Shown here one piece after another: positions 1 to 6,198 of a DNA stretch of 6,454 bases. The notes under the pieces were generated by a model. It searched no databases and was not told the origin of the DNA. It was given only the letters and a program-made list of their open reading frames with translations. Location: NCBI GenBank assembly GCA_029554925.1, contig JAKPUV010000608.1:1-6454 (forward strand), read 5' to 3'. A program made the translations under genes and the position numbers. Position 1 is the first letter of the stretch; the number at the start of each line of letters is the position of its first letter. Origin of the DNA: Candidatus Hydrogenedentota bacterium. Its GTDB lineage: Bacteria; Hydrogenedentota; Hydrogenedentia; Hydrogenedentales; CAITNO01.

Positions 1-477
1 GCAGCGCCGGCACTTGATGCATTTGCCGTTGTCCCGCACCAGGGCGGGGGTGGACAGGTCCATGCGCGCCGCGGCGGTTTCGCCCTCGTAGCGGTTCTCA
101 TGGATGCCCAGTTCGTGGGCGAGCTGCTGGAGCTCGCAGTCCTCGTTGCGGTCGCAGGTCGTGCAGTCGCCCGCGTGCTCCGAGAGGAGCAGCTCGACGA
201 CGGTGCGGCGCGCCTCGCGGACGCGGCGGCTGTTGGTGCGCACGACCATGTTGGGGGTGACGGGGGTGGAGCAGGCGGCGGCGAGGGCGCGGGCGCCCTC
301 GACCTCGACCAGGCAGACGCGGCACGCGCCGATGCACTGGATGCCCTCAAGATAGCAGAGCGCGGGGATGCGGATCCCGGCGGCGCGGGCCGCCTGGAGG
401 ATGGACATCCCCTGCTCCGCCTGCACGGCGGCGCCGTTGATGGTGAGATTCACCGTTGCCACAGTTGTCTCGCTCAT
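1..477 (-). CDS. hydA: HydA-type [FeFe]-hydrogenase large subunit, N-terminal part (runs off left edge)
   Basis: Only the first 159 residues are present. The frame is open to base 1, so the gene continues to the left. Residues 1-78 form a NuoG/HydA-type ferredoxin domain with the [2Fe-2S] spacing C41-x10-C52-x2-C55-x13-C69. Residues 101-114 give the His-Cys3 [4Fe-4S] motif H101-x3-C105-x2-C108-x5-C114, followed by ELQ as in HydA. Residues 153-159 (CIKCRRC) start a 2x[4Fe-4S] domain. In known complexes this chain of clusters wires NADH/FMN in HydB to the H-cluster in HydA. The CRRC form and the hydC-hydB context favour an NAD-linked [FeFe]-hydrogenase of the cytoplasm. A NuoG-like formate dehydrogenase alpha subunit or an Stn-like transhydrogenase subunit shares this N-terminus and cannot be excluded, because the catalytic part is outside the window. 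The ATG at 477 has AAGGAG (484-489) at 6-nt spacing and lies 17 bp after hydB, so it is almost surely co-transcribed with it. Confidence 0.85.
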   Translation of the reverse strand, partial: MSETTVATVNLTINGAAVQAEQGMSILQAARAAGIRIPALCYLEGIQCIGACRVCLVEVEGARALAAACSTPVTPNMVVRTNSRRVREARRTVVELLLSEHAGDCTTCDRNEDCELQQLAHELGIHENRYEGETAAARMDLSTPALVRDNGKCIKCRRC

Positions 478-483
478 GGTTGT

Positions 484-489
484 CTCCTT
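484..489 (-). promoter_or_regulatory. Ribosome binding site of hydA
   Basis: The minus strand reads AAGGAG here, 6 nt before the ATG at 477. It sits inside the 17-bp gap after the hydB stop codon. This fixes the hydA start and shows that hydA is translated independently rather than by overlap. Confidence 0.8.
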
Positions 490-494
490 GGCGT

Positions 495-3400
495 TCAAAC
501 GCGTTTGCCGAATTCACACCGGAGACAGCGCTTCGCCTGGCGCGTGGCCACGGGCGCTTCCCAGCAGTGCTCGACTTCCTCGAAACTGTTCTTGCGACGC
601 TCCACGGGGATGGTGGGCATCTTTTCCCGGGCGAAGGGGGCGGGGGCCTCCTCGGGGTCGAAGGCGACCGGCACCGGCTTGTCCGTGCGCCAGAAGGCGT
701 GGTTCGCCCCCGTGAGCATGTGGTCGATGCCGACGGCCGCGCGCTCGCCCGCGGACACCGCGCCAACCACGGAGTCCGGACCCGTGACGGCGTCGCCGCC
801 GCCGAAGATCCAGCCCACGCTGGTCTGGCCCGTGACCGGGTTCACCTCGATGAACTGCTTGTTCTGCTTTTTCACCGCGACCCCGCCCAGGAGGGAGTCG
901 AGGTCCAGCGCCTGGCCGATGGCCGAGATGACCTGGTCGGCCGGCAGGACGAAGGAGTCGCCCGCGGCCTCGGGGCGCCGGCGTCCGCTGCGGTCGAAGC
1001 CCGCCAGGGCCATGTGGCGGCAGCGCACGCCGCAGACCCTGCCGTTCTCGGTGAGGATGGCCTCGGGGAGGGTGAGCATCATGAGCTCAACGCCCTCGTG
1101 CGTCGCCTCCTCGATCTCCTCGTCGTAGGCCGGCATGTCCTCGCGGCTGCGGCGGTAGACGATGGTGACGGTCTCCGCGCCCAGGCGCAGGGCCGTGCGC
1201 GCGGCGTCCACGGCGGAGTTGCCGCCGCCGACGATGATGACCTTCTTCCCGACGGGCACGGACCCGCGCATGTTGTAGGTCTTGTTGAACTCCATGGCGT
1301 CCACGACGCCGTCCGCGTCCTCTCCGGGAATGCCCATCTTGGAGCCCTGCGGCGCGCCCACGCCGAGGAACACGGCCTCGTAGCCCTGCTCCTTCAGGCC
1401 CTCCAGCGTGAAGTCCCGGCCGAGCTTTTTCCCGGTCTGGATTTCGACGCCCATGTTCTCGATCATGCGGACCTCGCGGGCGAGGATCTCGCGGGGCAGG
1501 CGGTAGGCCGGGATGGCCTGCACCAGCATGCCGCCCGGGCGCTCCTCGGCCTCGAAGATCTGCGGCTTGTAGCCCATGCGCGCCAGGAAGTACCCGCAGG
1601 AGAGCCCGGCCGGGCCCGCCCCGATGATCGCGATCTTCTTCTTCGCGTTCTCGGGGTTCTCGCGCACGTCGGGCAGCTGCACGGTGACCTCCTGGTCCGC
1701 CATGAAGCGCTTGACCCCGCGGATGGCCACGGACTCGCCGTCCACCAGGGTGTGGCGGCATTTGGTCTCGCAGGAGTGGAAGCACACGCGGGCGCACACG
1801 GCGGCCAGCGGGTTCCGCTCTCGGTGCAGGCGCAGCGCCTCGGCGATGCGGCCCTCGCTCACCAGCGCCAGGTAGCCCGGAATGTCCACGTTGGCCGGGC
1901 AGGCGCTGCGGCAGGGGGAGTCCACCAGCGACGGGCAGATGCCCGGCGTGCACTTTTTCTGGCGGATGTGCTCCTCGTACTCGTTGCGGAAGTGGCGGAT
2001 GGTCGAGAGCACCGGGTTGGGCGCGGTCTGGCCGAGGCCGCACAGCGACGTGTCGCGGACCTGCTTCCCGAGCTCCTCCAGCTTCTCGATGTCGCCCTCC
2101 TCGCCCTCGCCGTTGCAGATGCGCGTGACGATTTCGAGCATGCGCTTGGTGCCCACGCGGCAGGGGACGCACTTCCCGCAGGACTCCTCCTGGACGAACT
2201 CCAGGAAGAAGCGGGCGACGTCCACCATGCAGTGGTCCTCGTCCATGACGACGATGCCGCCGGAGCCCATGATGGCGCCGAGCTCCTGCAGGGACTCGTA
2301 GTCGAGGGGGGTGTTCAGGTATTCGCGGGGGATGCAGCCGCCGGACGGGCCGCCGAGCTGCGCCGCCTTGTACTGCTTGCCGCCGGGGATGCCGCCGCCC
2401 ACGTCGTGGACCAGGTCGCCGAGGGGCATGCCGATCGGCACCTCGACCAGGCCGGCGTTGACGATGTTGCCGGCCAGGGCGAACACCTTGGTGCCCTTGC
2501 TCTTCTCGGTGCCGTACTGCGCGTACCACGCGCCGCCGTTCAGGATGATGGACGGCACGTTGGCGTAGGTCTCGACGTTGTTCAGGATGGTGGGCTTGCC
2601 CCACAGCCCCTTGACCGCCGGGAAGGGCGGGCGGGGCCGCGGCTCGCCGCGCTTGCCCTCGATGGAGGTGATGAGGGCCGTCTCCTCGCCGCACACGAAG
2701 GCGCCGGAGCCCATGCGGATTTCCAGGTCGAAGGAGAACCCGGAGCCGAGGATGTTCTCGCCCAGCAGCCCCGTCTCGCGGGCCTGCTCGATGGCCATGC
2801 GCAGGCGCTCCACCGCCAGCGGGTACTCTGCGCGCACGTAGACATAGCCCTGTGGCGCGCCGATGGCGCACGCCGCGATGGCCATGCCCTCGATCACGCT
2901 GTGGGGGTCCCCCTCCAGCACGCTGCGGTCCATGAACGCGCCCGGGTCGCCCTCGTCCGCGTTGCACAGGGCGTACTTCATGTCGCCCTCGGACTTGCGG
3001 GCGAAGCTCCACTTCATCCATGTCGGGAAACCCGCGCCGCCGCGGCCGCGCAGGCCCGAGGCCTTCATCTCCTCGATGACCCCCTCGGCACCCAGCGCGC
3101 CGAGGGCCTTCGCGAGGGCCTGGTAGCCGTCCGCCGCGATGTAGTCCCCGATGAGCTGCGGGTCGATCTTCCCGCAGTTGTGCAGCGCCAGCTTCGTCTG
3201 CTTGGCGAAGAAGGGGATGTCGTCCCTGCGCGGGATCGGCTTCCCCTCGGCGTCCTTGCGCAGGAGCCGCTCCACGAGCTGGCCCTTCTGCAGGTGCATC
3301 GCGACGATGTCCGCCGCGTCCTCGGGGGCCACGTGCTCGTAGAAGATGTCGTCAATCTGGATGAGGGGGCCGGAGACGCACGGGCCCATGCAGCCCGTGT

Positions 3401-3602
3401 GCACCATGCGGACGTGGACGTCCGTCATGCCCGCCTTCGCCAGGGCGTCCTTCAGCGCCGTCTCCACCTTGAAGGCGCCCGAGGCGATGCATCCGCCGCC
3501 CGCGCACAGCAGAAGGGTCTTGCCGCTGAACGCCGCCAGCTCCTTCCGGCGGGCGTCGCGCGCCGCGTTGAGGTCGGCGACCGAGGTGATCTTGGTGCTC
3601 AT
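495..3602 (-). CDS. hydB: HydB/NuoF-type NADH:FMN subunit fused to a GltD/NfnB-type FAD oxidoreductase
   Basis: A 1035-residue fusion. Residues 1-110 are a thioredoxin-like [2Fe-2S] domain (C33-x4-C38, C71-x3-C75). Residues 125-460 are the NuoF/HydB flavin domain: FMN loop GLRGRGGAGFPT at 183-194, NADH loop NADEGDPGAFMDR at 214-226. Its [4Fe-4S] ligands are C475, C478, C481 and C521. The usual HydB C-terminal 2x[4Fe-4S] ferredoxin domain is absent. Instead, residues 551-1029 are GltD/NfnB-like: cysteines 551, 556, 564, 568, 603, 607, 611 and 615 (enough for two [4Fe-4S] clusters), a first Rossmann loop GAGPAG (661-666), a second one GGGNSAVDAA (792-801), YRR (816-818; in NfnB-like enzymes this area contacts NADPH phosphate), the FAD motif GGGDAVTGPDSVV (934-946), and an RCLRC tail. 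It probably oxidises or reduces NAD(H) at FMN and NAD(P)(H) at FAD within the hydrogenase complex. The ATG overlaps the hydC stop (ATGA) and has AAAGGAGG 6 nt upstream. The domain calls are firm; the cofactor choice of the second half is inferred. Confidence 0.93.
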   Translation of the reverse strand: MSTKITSVADLNAARDARRKELAAFSGKTLLLCAGGGCIASGAFKVETALKDALAKAGMTDVHVRMVHTGCMGPCVSGPLIQIDDIFYEHVAPEDAADIVAMHLQKGQLVERLLRKDAEGKPIPRRDDIPFFAKQTKLALHNCGKIDPQLIGDYIAADGYQALAKALGALGAEGVIEEMKASGLRGRGGAGFPTWMKWSFARKSEGDMKYALCNADEGDPGAFMDRSVLEGDPHSVIEGMAIAACAIGAPQGYVYVRAEYPLAVERLRMAIEQARETGLLGENILGSGFSFDLEIRMGSGAFVCGEETALITSIEGKRGEPRPRPPFPAVKGLWGKPTILNNVETYANVPSIILNGGAWYAQYGTEKSKGTKVFALAGNIVNAGLVEVPIGMPLGDLVHDVGGGIPGGKQYKAAQLGGPSGGCIPREYLNTPLDYESLQELGAIMGSGGIVVMDEDHCMVDVARFFLEFVQEESCGKCVPCRVGTKRMLEIVTRICNGEGEEGDIEKLEELGKQVRDTSLCGLGQTAPNPVLSTIRHFRNEYEEHIRQKKCTPGICPSLVDSPCRSACPANVDIPGYLALVSEGRIAEALRLHRERNPLAAVCARVCFHSCETKCRHTLVDGESVAIRGVKRFMADQEVTVQLPDVRENPENAKKKIAIIGAGPAGLSCGYFLARMGYKPQIFEAEERPGGMLVQAIPAYRLPREILAREVRMIENMGVEIQTGKKLGRDFTLEGLKEQGYEAVFLGVGAPQGSKMGIPGEDADGVVDAMEFNKTYNMRGSVPVGKKVIIVGGGNSAVDAARTALRLGAETVTIVYRRSREDMPAYDEEIEEATHEGVELMMLTLPEAILTENGRVCGVRCRHMALAGFDRSGRRRPEAAGDSFVLPADQVISAIGQALDLDSLLGGVAVKKQNKQFIEVNPVTGQTSVGWIFGGGDAVTGPDSVVGAVSAGERAAVGIDHMLTGANHAFWRTDKPVPVAFDPEEAPAPFAREKMPTIPVERRKNSFEEVEHCWEAPVATRQAKRCLRCEFGKRV

Positions 3603-4138
3603 GACACGCCTCCTTTCCCGTCCGCCCCGCTCTCGCGGTACTGGTCGAGGATTTTCGCAATCTGGGTCGGGCGCACGCCCTGGTGGACATCGTCGTCCAC
3701 CACGACGACCGGCGCGAGCCCGCAGGCGCCGAAGCAGCGCCCCACGTCCAGCGAGAAGTCCCGGTCATCCGTCGTGCCGCCCACATCCACCTTCAGCGCG
3801 CCCTTCAGCGCGTCCAGCACGTCCTTGCCCCCGCGCACATAGCACGCCGTGCCGAGGCACACGCGCACCAGGTGCTTGCCGCGGGGCTGGGTGGTGAAGA
3901 AGGAATAAAAGCCGACCACGCCCGCCACTTCACTGAAGGACTTGCCCAGGGTCTCGGCGATCTTCTTGAGCGCCGGCTCCGGCAGATAGCCGAATATGCT
4001 CTGGGTGATCTGGAGGACGGGGATCAGCGCGCCGGGCGTGTCCTTGTAGTCCGCCAGCACGGCGTCCAGACGTGCCAGGAGATCCTCCTCCGTGGCCGTC
4101 TCGGAACAGACACATGCATCTTTTCGTACCTCTGTCAT
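3599..4138 (-). CDS. hydC: NuoE/HydC-type [2Fe-2S] subunit of the NAD-linked hydrogenase
   Basis: A 179-residue protein of the length expected for NuoE/HydC. A helical N-terminal part (about 15-85, with the family-typical ALIPVLQITQSIFGYLP at 37-53 and GVVGFYSFF at 73-81) precedes a thioredoxin-like fold. That fold holds one [2Fe-2S] cluster: C94-x4-C99 (VCLGTAC) and C135-x3-C139 (GRCFGACG). In HydABC and complex I relatives this subunit packs against the FMN subunit; its cluster lies off the main electron path in complex I and has been proposed to take part in bifurcation in Hyd enzymes. It is the first gene of the leftward operon. The frame stays open upstream to 4276, but the start at 4138 is preferred: GGAGGT lies 5 nt before it, and the extra 46 residues match nothing in the family. 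It overlaps hydB by ATGA, which suggests translational coupling and fixed stoichiometry. Two further cysteines (9, 11) near the N-terminus are not family ligands. Confidence 0.93.
   Translation of the reverse strand: MTEVRKDACVCSETATEEDLLARLDAVLADYKDTPGALIPVLQITQSIFGYLPEPALKKIAETLGKSFSEVAGVVGFYSFFTTQPRGKHLVRVCLGTACYVRGGKDVLDALKGALKVDVGGTTDDRDFSLDVGRCFGACGLAPVVVVDDDVHQGVRPTQIAKILDQYRESGADGKGGVS
3609..3616 (-). promoter_or_regulatory. Ribosome binding site of hydB
   Basis: The minus strand reads AAAGGAGG, 6 nt before the ATG at 3602. It lies within the last codons of hydC, as expected for translationally coupled genes with a 4-bp overlap. Confidence 0.85.
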
Positions 4139-4143
4139 ACAAG

Positions 4144-4149
4144 ACCTCC
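4144..4149 (-). promoter_or_regulatory. Ribosome binding site of hydC
   Basis: The minus strand reads GGAGGT, 5 nt before the ATG at 4138. It decides the hydC start in favour of 179 residues over the longer open frame. Confidence 0.8.
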
Positions 4150-4254
4150 ATGCCCCGTCAGGAGCGGTTGCGTGTTGCGTTTCCACACAGCTGACCACGG
4201 ACGGACTTCCGGCGGCTTTCCCGGCAAGCAGAGAATACTTCGGAAGCCCGGGAC

Positions 4255-4263
4255 AGGATAGCA
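4255..4263 (-). promoter_or_regulatory. Weak candidate extended -10 element for the hyd operon
   Basis: On the minus strand TGC-TATCCT resembles an extended -10 (TGn followed by four matches to TATAAT). It sits just downstream of a T-rich stretch that could act as an UP-like element. No good -35 hexamer lies 16-18 nt upstream. Use of this site would give an mRNA leader of about 110 nt before hydC. It is the best candidate I can find, but the hyd promoter may need an activator or another sigma factor. Confidence 0.25.
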
Positions 4264-4360
4264 CAAGTCTTTGCAAAAGAAAAGCAAAAATGAAAAATTC
4301 AAGAAATTAGAGGCTGATAGAACATTCGATTAGCAGCATAATCACAAGAAACTGAGGCTA

Positions 4361-4376
4361 TACCTAATGTTCGGTA
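4361..4376. promoter_or_regulatory. Operator-like inverted repeat, site 1
   Basis: TACCTAATGTTCGGTA is an imperfect palindrome whose perfect outer arms extend to TATACC/GGTATA (4359-4378). Its right half, GTTCGGTA, is the exact reverse complement of the left half TACCGAAC of the second site at 4396. The size and symmetry fit a dimeric repressor of the TetR type; the protein itself is not encoded in the window. Confidence 0.5.
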
Positions 4377-4395
4377 TACAAAACCCGCCTGCGCG

Positions 4396-4411
4396 TACCG
4401 AACGGTCGGTA
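4396..4411. promoter_or_regulatory. Operator-like inverted repeat, site 2
   Basis: TACCGAACGGTCGGTA has arms TACCGA/TCGGTA around a 4-bp centre. It matches site 1 in 13 of 16 positions on the same strand, and lies 35 bp away start to start. Two matching palindromes in one divergent promoter region are unlikely by chance and suggest cooperative binding. The pair lies about 110 bp upstream of the -35 of the rightward gene and about 220-270 bp upstream of the hydC start, so either or both units could be the target. Confidence 0.5.
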
Positions 4412-4520
4412 GGGCTGCGGCGGCCTTTCCAGCGGTCCCAAGCCCGTTTCGGGTATCCGGAAAAAGTGCCCCCCGAAGCGCGTCGCGTCCGTGTCACCGC
4501 CGCAGGGAGAAAGATTGCCG

Positions 4521-4549
4521 TTGACGGATGGCCGGAGCTTGGTTAGAAT
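4521..4549 (+). promoter_or_regulatory. Sigma70-type promoter of the isomerase-like gene
   Basis: TTGACG (4521-4526), a 17-bp spacer and TAGAAT (4544-4549) match the housekeeping consensus in five of six positions each. Transcription would start near 4556, giving a leader of about 33 nt before the ATG at 4590. This argues against the upstream in-frame ATG at 4491, which lies before the promoter. Confidence 0.7.
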
Positions 4550-4577
4550 GGCTTTGGCCGGACGGGGCCAACAGCAC

Positions 4578-4582
4578 AGGAG
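4578..4582 (+). promoter_or_regulatory. Ribosome binding site of the isomerase-like gene
   Basis: AGGAG lies 7 nt before the ATG at 4590. It supports that start over the ATG at 4635 (immediately before the twin arginines), whose GGAGG is only 2 nt away and therefore too close to serve it. Confidence 0.7.
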
Positions 4583-4589
4583 CGAGACA

Positions 4590-6137
4590 ATGGAGCACAG
4601 GCATTCGGGGTGTTGCGGCTGTTCGCTGGAGGGGATGAAACGGCGTTCGTTCCTTGCCGCGCTGGGCGGGGCGGCGGGGGCGACGGCGGTGACGGGCTGC
4701 GCGACCTCGGCCCGGGAGCGGGGGGCGGTGACGCCGCGCGTTCGCCCGACGGTGGCCAAGAAGACGCTGGTGGTGCAGCCGGTGCTCGCCGCGGAGATTT
4801 ACGAGCGGCGCGAGGCGACGAGCTGGCGGCCCTGGGGGGGCATCAAGACCGAGGGCGATGTGCAGACCGAAATGGTGCGCATCAACCGGGAACTGTCGGG
4901 CCTGAAGGCGAAGGCGGAGTTTCCGCTGGAGATCCGGCCGCTGAAATGGGTGCGCGGCGGCGACAAGGCGGCGGCGCTGCGCGACGGCGACGCCGACCTG
5001 ATGCTGATCTACGGCGCGTCGGGCGAGCTGGAGCCGCTCCTGTCCGACAAGCGCAACAACCTGGTGTTTGTCCGCCACCGTTCCGGCCCCGTCTACCTGT
5101 GGTACGAAATTGTCAGTCCGCGGCTGCTGCGCAAGACGGTGGACGAGCTGGGCCAGCCGGGGCTCATGCCCGCCGACGTGGTGGTGGACGACTATGACGA
5201 CGTCCTGTGGCGCATGCGCGCGTGCTACGCCCTGAAGAACACTGTCGGCTCCACGGTGGTGTGCCTGGGCGGCGCGTCCGGCTGGGGCCAGGGCGGCCAG
5301 AAGGCACCCGACATCAGCGCCACGACTTGGAAAATGAACCTCGTGAACTATCCCTACGAGGACCTGGCGAAGCGCATCGCCTCGGCGCGGAACGACCCCG
5401 CGCGGGTGCGCAAGTCTGAGGACGACGCGAAGGCCTACGTGGACGACCCCAAGATCAAACTGGAGACGGACATGGGGTATGTGTCCCGCGCCTTTCTCCT
5501 GACGGAGGTGTTCGAGGACGTGATGGCCGACCACGGCACCGACGTGTTCACCATTAATAACTGCATGAGCGTGATCATGCCCATGTCCGAGACGACGGCC
5601 TGCCTGTCCCTGACGCTGCTCAACGACTCGGGGAAGCTCGCCTTCTGCGAGTCCGATTTCGTGGTGATCCCGTCCGGCGTGCTGCTGCACCACGTCGCGT
5701 CCACGCCGGTGTTCCTGCAGGATCCGACCTATCCGCACCACGGGGTGATCACGCTGGCCCACTGCACGGCCCCGCGGCGGATGGACGGCAAGACGCTGGA
5801 GAAGGCGGTGATCCAGACGCACTTCGAGTCCGACTACGGCGCGGCGCCCAAGGTGGAGATGCGCCTGGGCCAGACGGTCACGGTGATAGACCCCGACTTC
5901 AACAACCAGCGGTGGATCGGCTTCCGCGGGCAGGTCGTGGAGAACCCGGCCATGGACATCTGCCGCGCGCAGGTGGACGTGAGCATCGAGGGCGACTGCG
6001 CCCTTCTTGCCCGCGAGATGCGCGGCTTCCACTGGATGCTTTCCTACGGCGACCACCTGAAGGAGACGGGCTACGCCCTGAGCAAGCTGGGGATCGGCTG
6101 GCTCAACCTCGGCACCGGCAACGCCCTCGAGGCGTAG
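4590..6137 (+). CDS. Tat-exported lipoprotein with L-fucose/L-arabinose isomerase-like fold
   Basis: 515 residues. A His/Cys-rich n-region (MEHRHSGCCGC) leads to a twin-arginine signal (K17-R18-R19-S20-F21-L22), a hydrophobic Ala/Gly segment and a lipobox V34-T35-G36-C37. The folded protein is thus predicted to be exported by Tat and lipidated at C37. The mature part resembles the FucI/AraA superfamily. An N-terminal region (about 58-165) is followed by a Rossmann-like part with LGGASGWGQ (226-234). The C-terminal region has the superfamily-like run LNDSG (344-348), CESD (353-356), PVFLQDPT (373-380) and LAHC (389-392), and near the end FHWMLSYGDHL (480-490), like the HHxVxxYGD segment of sugar isomerases. 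E354, D356, D378, H391 and H481 are candidate metal or substrate ligands, though the assignment is by resemblance only. An aldose-ketose isomerase acting outside the cytoplasm would be unusual; it may instead bind sugar or have another activity. The gene is monocistronic, with its own promoter and RBS. Export and superfamily are likely; substrate and activity are unknown. Confidence 0.8.
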   Translation: MEHRHSGCCGCSLEGMKRRSFLAALGGAAGATAVTGCATSARERGAVTPRVRPTVAKKTLVVQPVLAAEIYERREATSWRPWGGIKTEGDVQTEMVRINRELSGLKAKAEFPLEIRPLKWVRGGDKAAALRDGDADLMLIYGASGELEPLLSDKRNNLVFVRHRSGPVYLWYEIVSPRLLRKTVDELGQPGLMPADVVVDDYDDVLWRMRACYALKNTVGSTVVCLGGASGWGQGGQKAPDISATTWKMNLVNYPYEDLAKRIASARNDPARVRKSEDDAKAYVDDPKIKLETDMGYVSRAFLLTEVFEDVMADHGTDVFTINNCMSVIMPMSETTACLSLTLLNDSGKLAFCESDFVVIPSGVLLHHVASTPVFLQDPTYPHHGVITLAHCTAPRRMDGKTLEKAVIQTHFESDYGAAPKVEMRLGQTVTVIDPDFNNQRWIGFRGQVVENPAMDICRAQVDVSIEGDCALLAREMRGFHWMLSYGDHLKETGYALSKLGIGWLNLGTGNALEA

Positions 6138-6158
6138 TCCGGACTAACACAAAAGAAA

Positions 6159-6193
6159 CCGCCCCGGTCCGCGTCAGTTGCGGGCCGGGGCGG
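6159..6193 (-). terminator. Hairpin terminator, best read leftward, possibly bidirectional
   Basis: CCGCCCCGG (6159-6167) pairs perfectly with CCGGGGCGG (6185-6193). The stem continues through 6168-6172/6180-6184 around a 7-nt loop, with one G-U pair on the plus transcript or one C-A mismatch on the minus transcript. On the minus strand the stem is followed directly by TTTCTTTTG, a proper T-tract. On the plus strand the sequence after the stem is not T-rich. The hairpin starts 21 bp after the stop of the isomerase-like gene, so it may also end that transcript, less efficiently. Confidence 0.7.
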
Positions 6194-6198
6194 CGGTG

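Larger units (their letters stand above)
4139..4589. other. Divergent intergenic regulatory region between hydC and the isomerase-like gene
   Basis: 451 bp without a convincing gene. Its centre (about 4258-4385) is strikingly AT-rich compared with the GC-rich flanks, and the minus strand is T-rich just upstream of the hydC leader. It holds two related inverted repeats (4361-4376 and 4396-4411) and a rightward promoter (4521-4549). The hydC leader (about 4139-4250) is GC-rich, with short self-complementary stretches such as CTTCGGAAG at 4238-4246, but I see no recognisable riboswitch. Frames crossing the region on either strand lack ribosome binding sites and family resemblance. Confidence 0.8.

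Noticed and set aside
456..3842. A 1128-codon open frame on the plus strand, antisense to the hyd genes
   Set aside because: It is the mirror of the well-supported hydB/hydC frames in GC-rich DNA. Its protein is a low-complexity mix of Ala, Arg, Val, His and Asp with no family motifs or ribosome binding site.
4139..4276. A longer hydC start adding 46 residues
   Set aside because: The added stretch has no family resemblance and there is no good ribosome site at 4276, whereas GGAGGT sits correctly before 4138.
4330..4347. A Rex-like operator (TTGTGA half-site on the minus strand) upstream of hydC
   Set aside because: Only one half-site fits; the other arm matches the TTGTGA-N6-TCACAA-like pattern poorly. 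Rex control of NAD-linked hydrogenases is plausible but not supported here.
4491..4589. A longer start for the isomerase-like gene at 4491
   Set aside because: The strong promoter at 4521-4549 lies downstream of that ATG, and AGGAG at 4578-4582 points to 4590.
4494..6056. A 520-codon open frame on the minus strand, antisense to the isomerase-like gene
   Set aside because: Same GC-driven shadow effect. The product is His/Arg/Val-rich and unlike any family, while the plus-strand gene has promoter, RBS, signal peptide and family resemblance.
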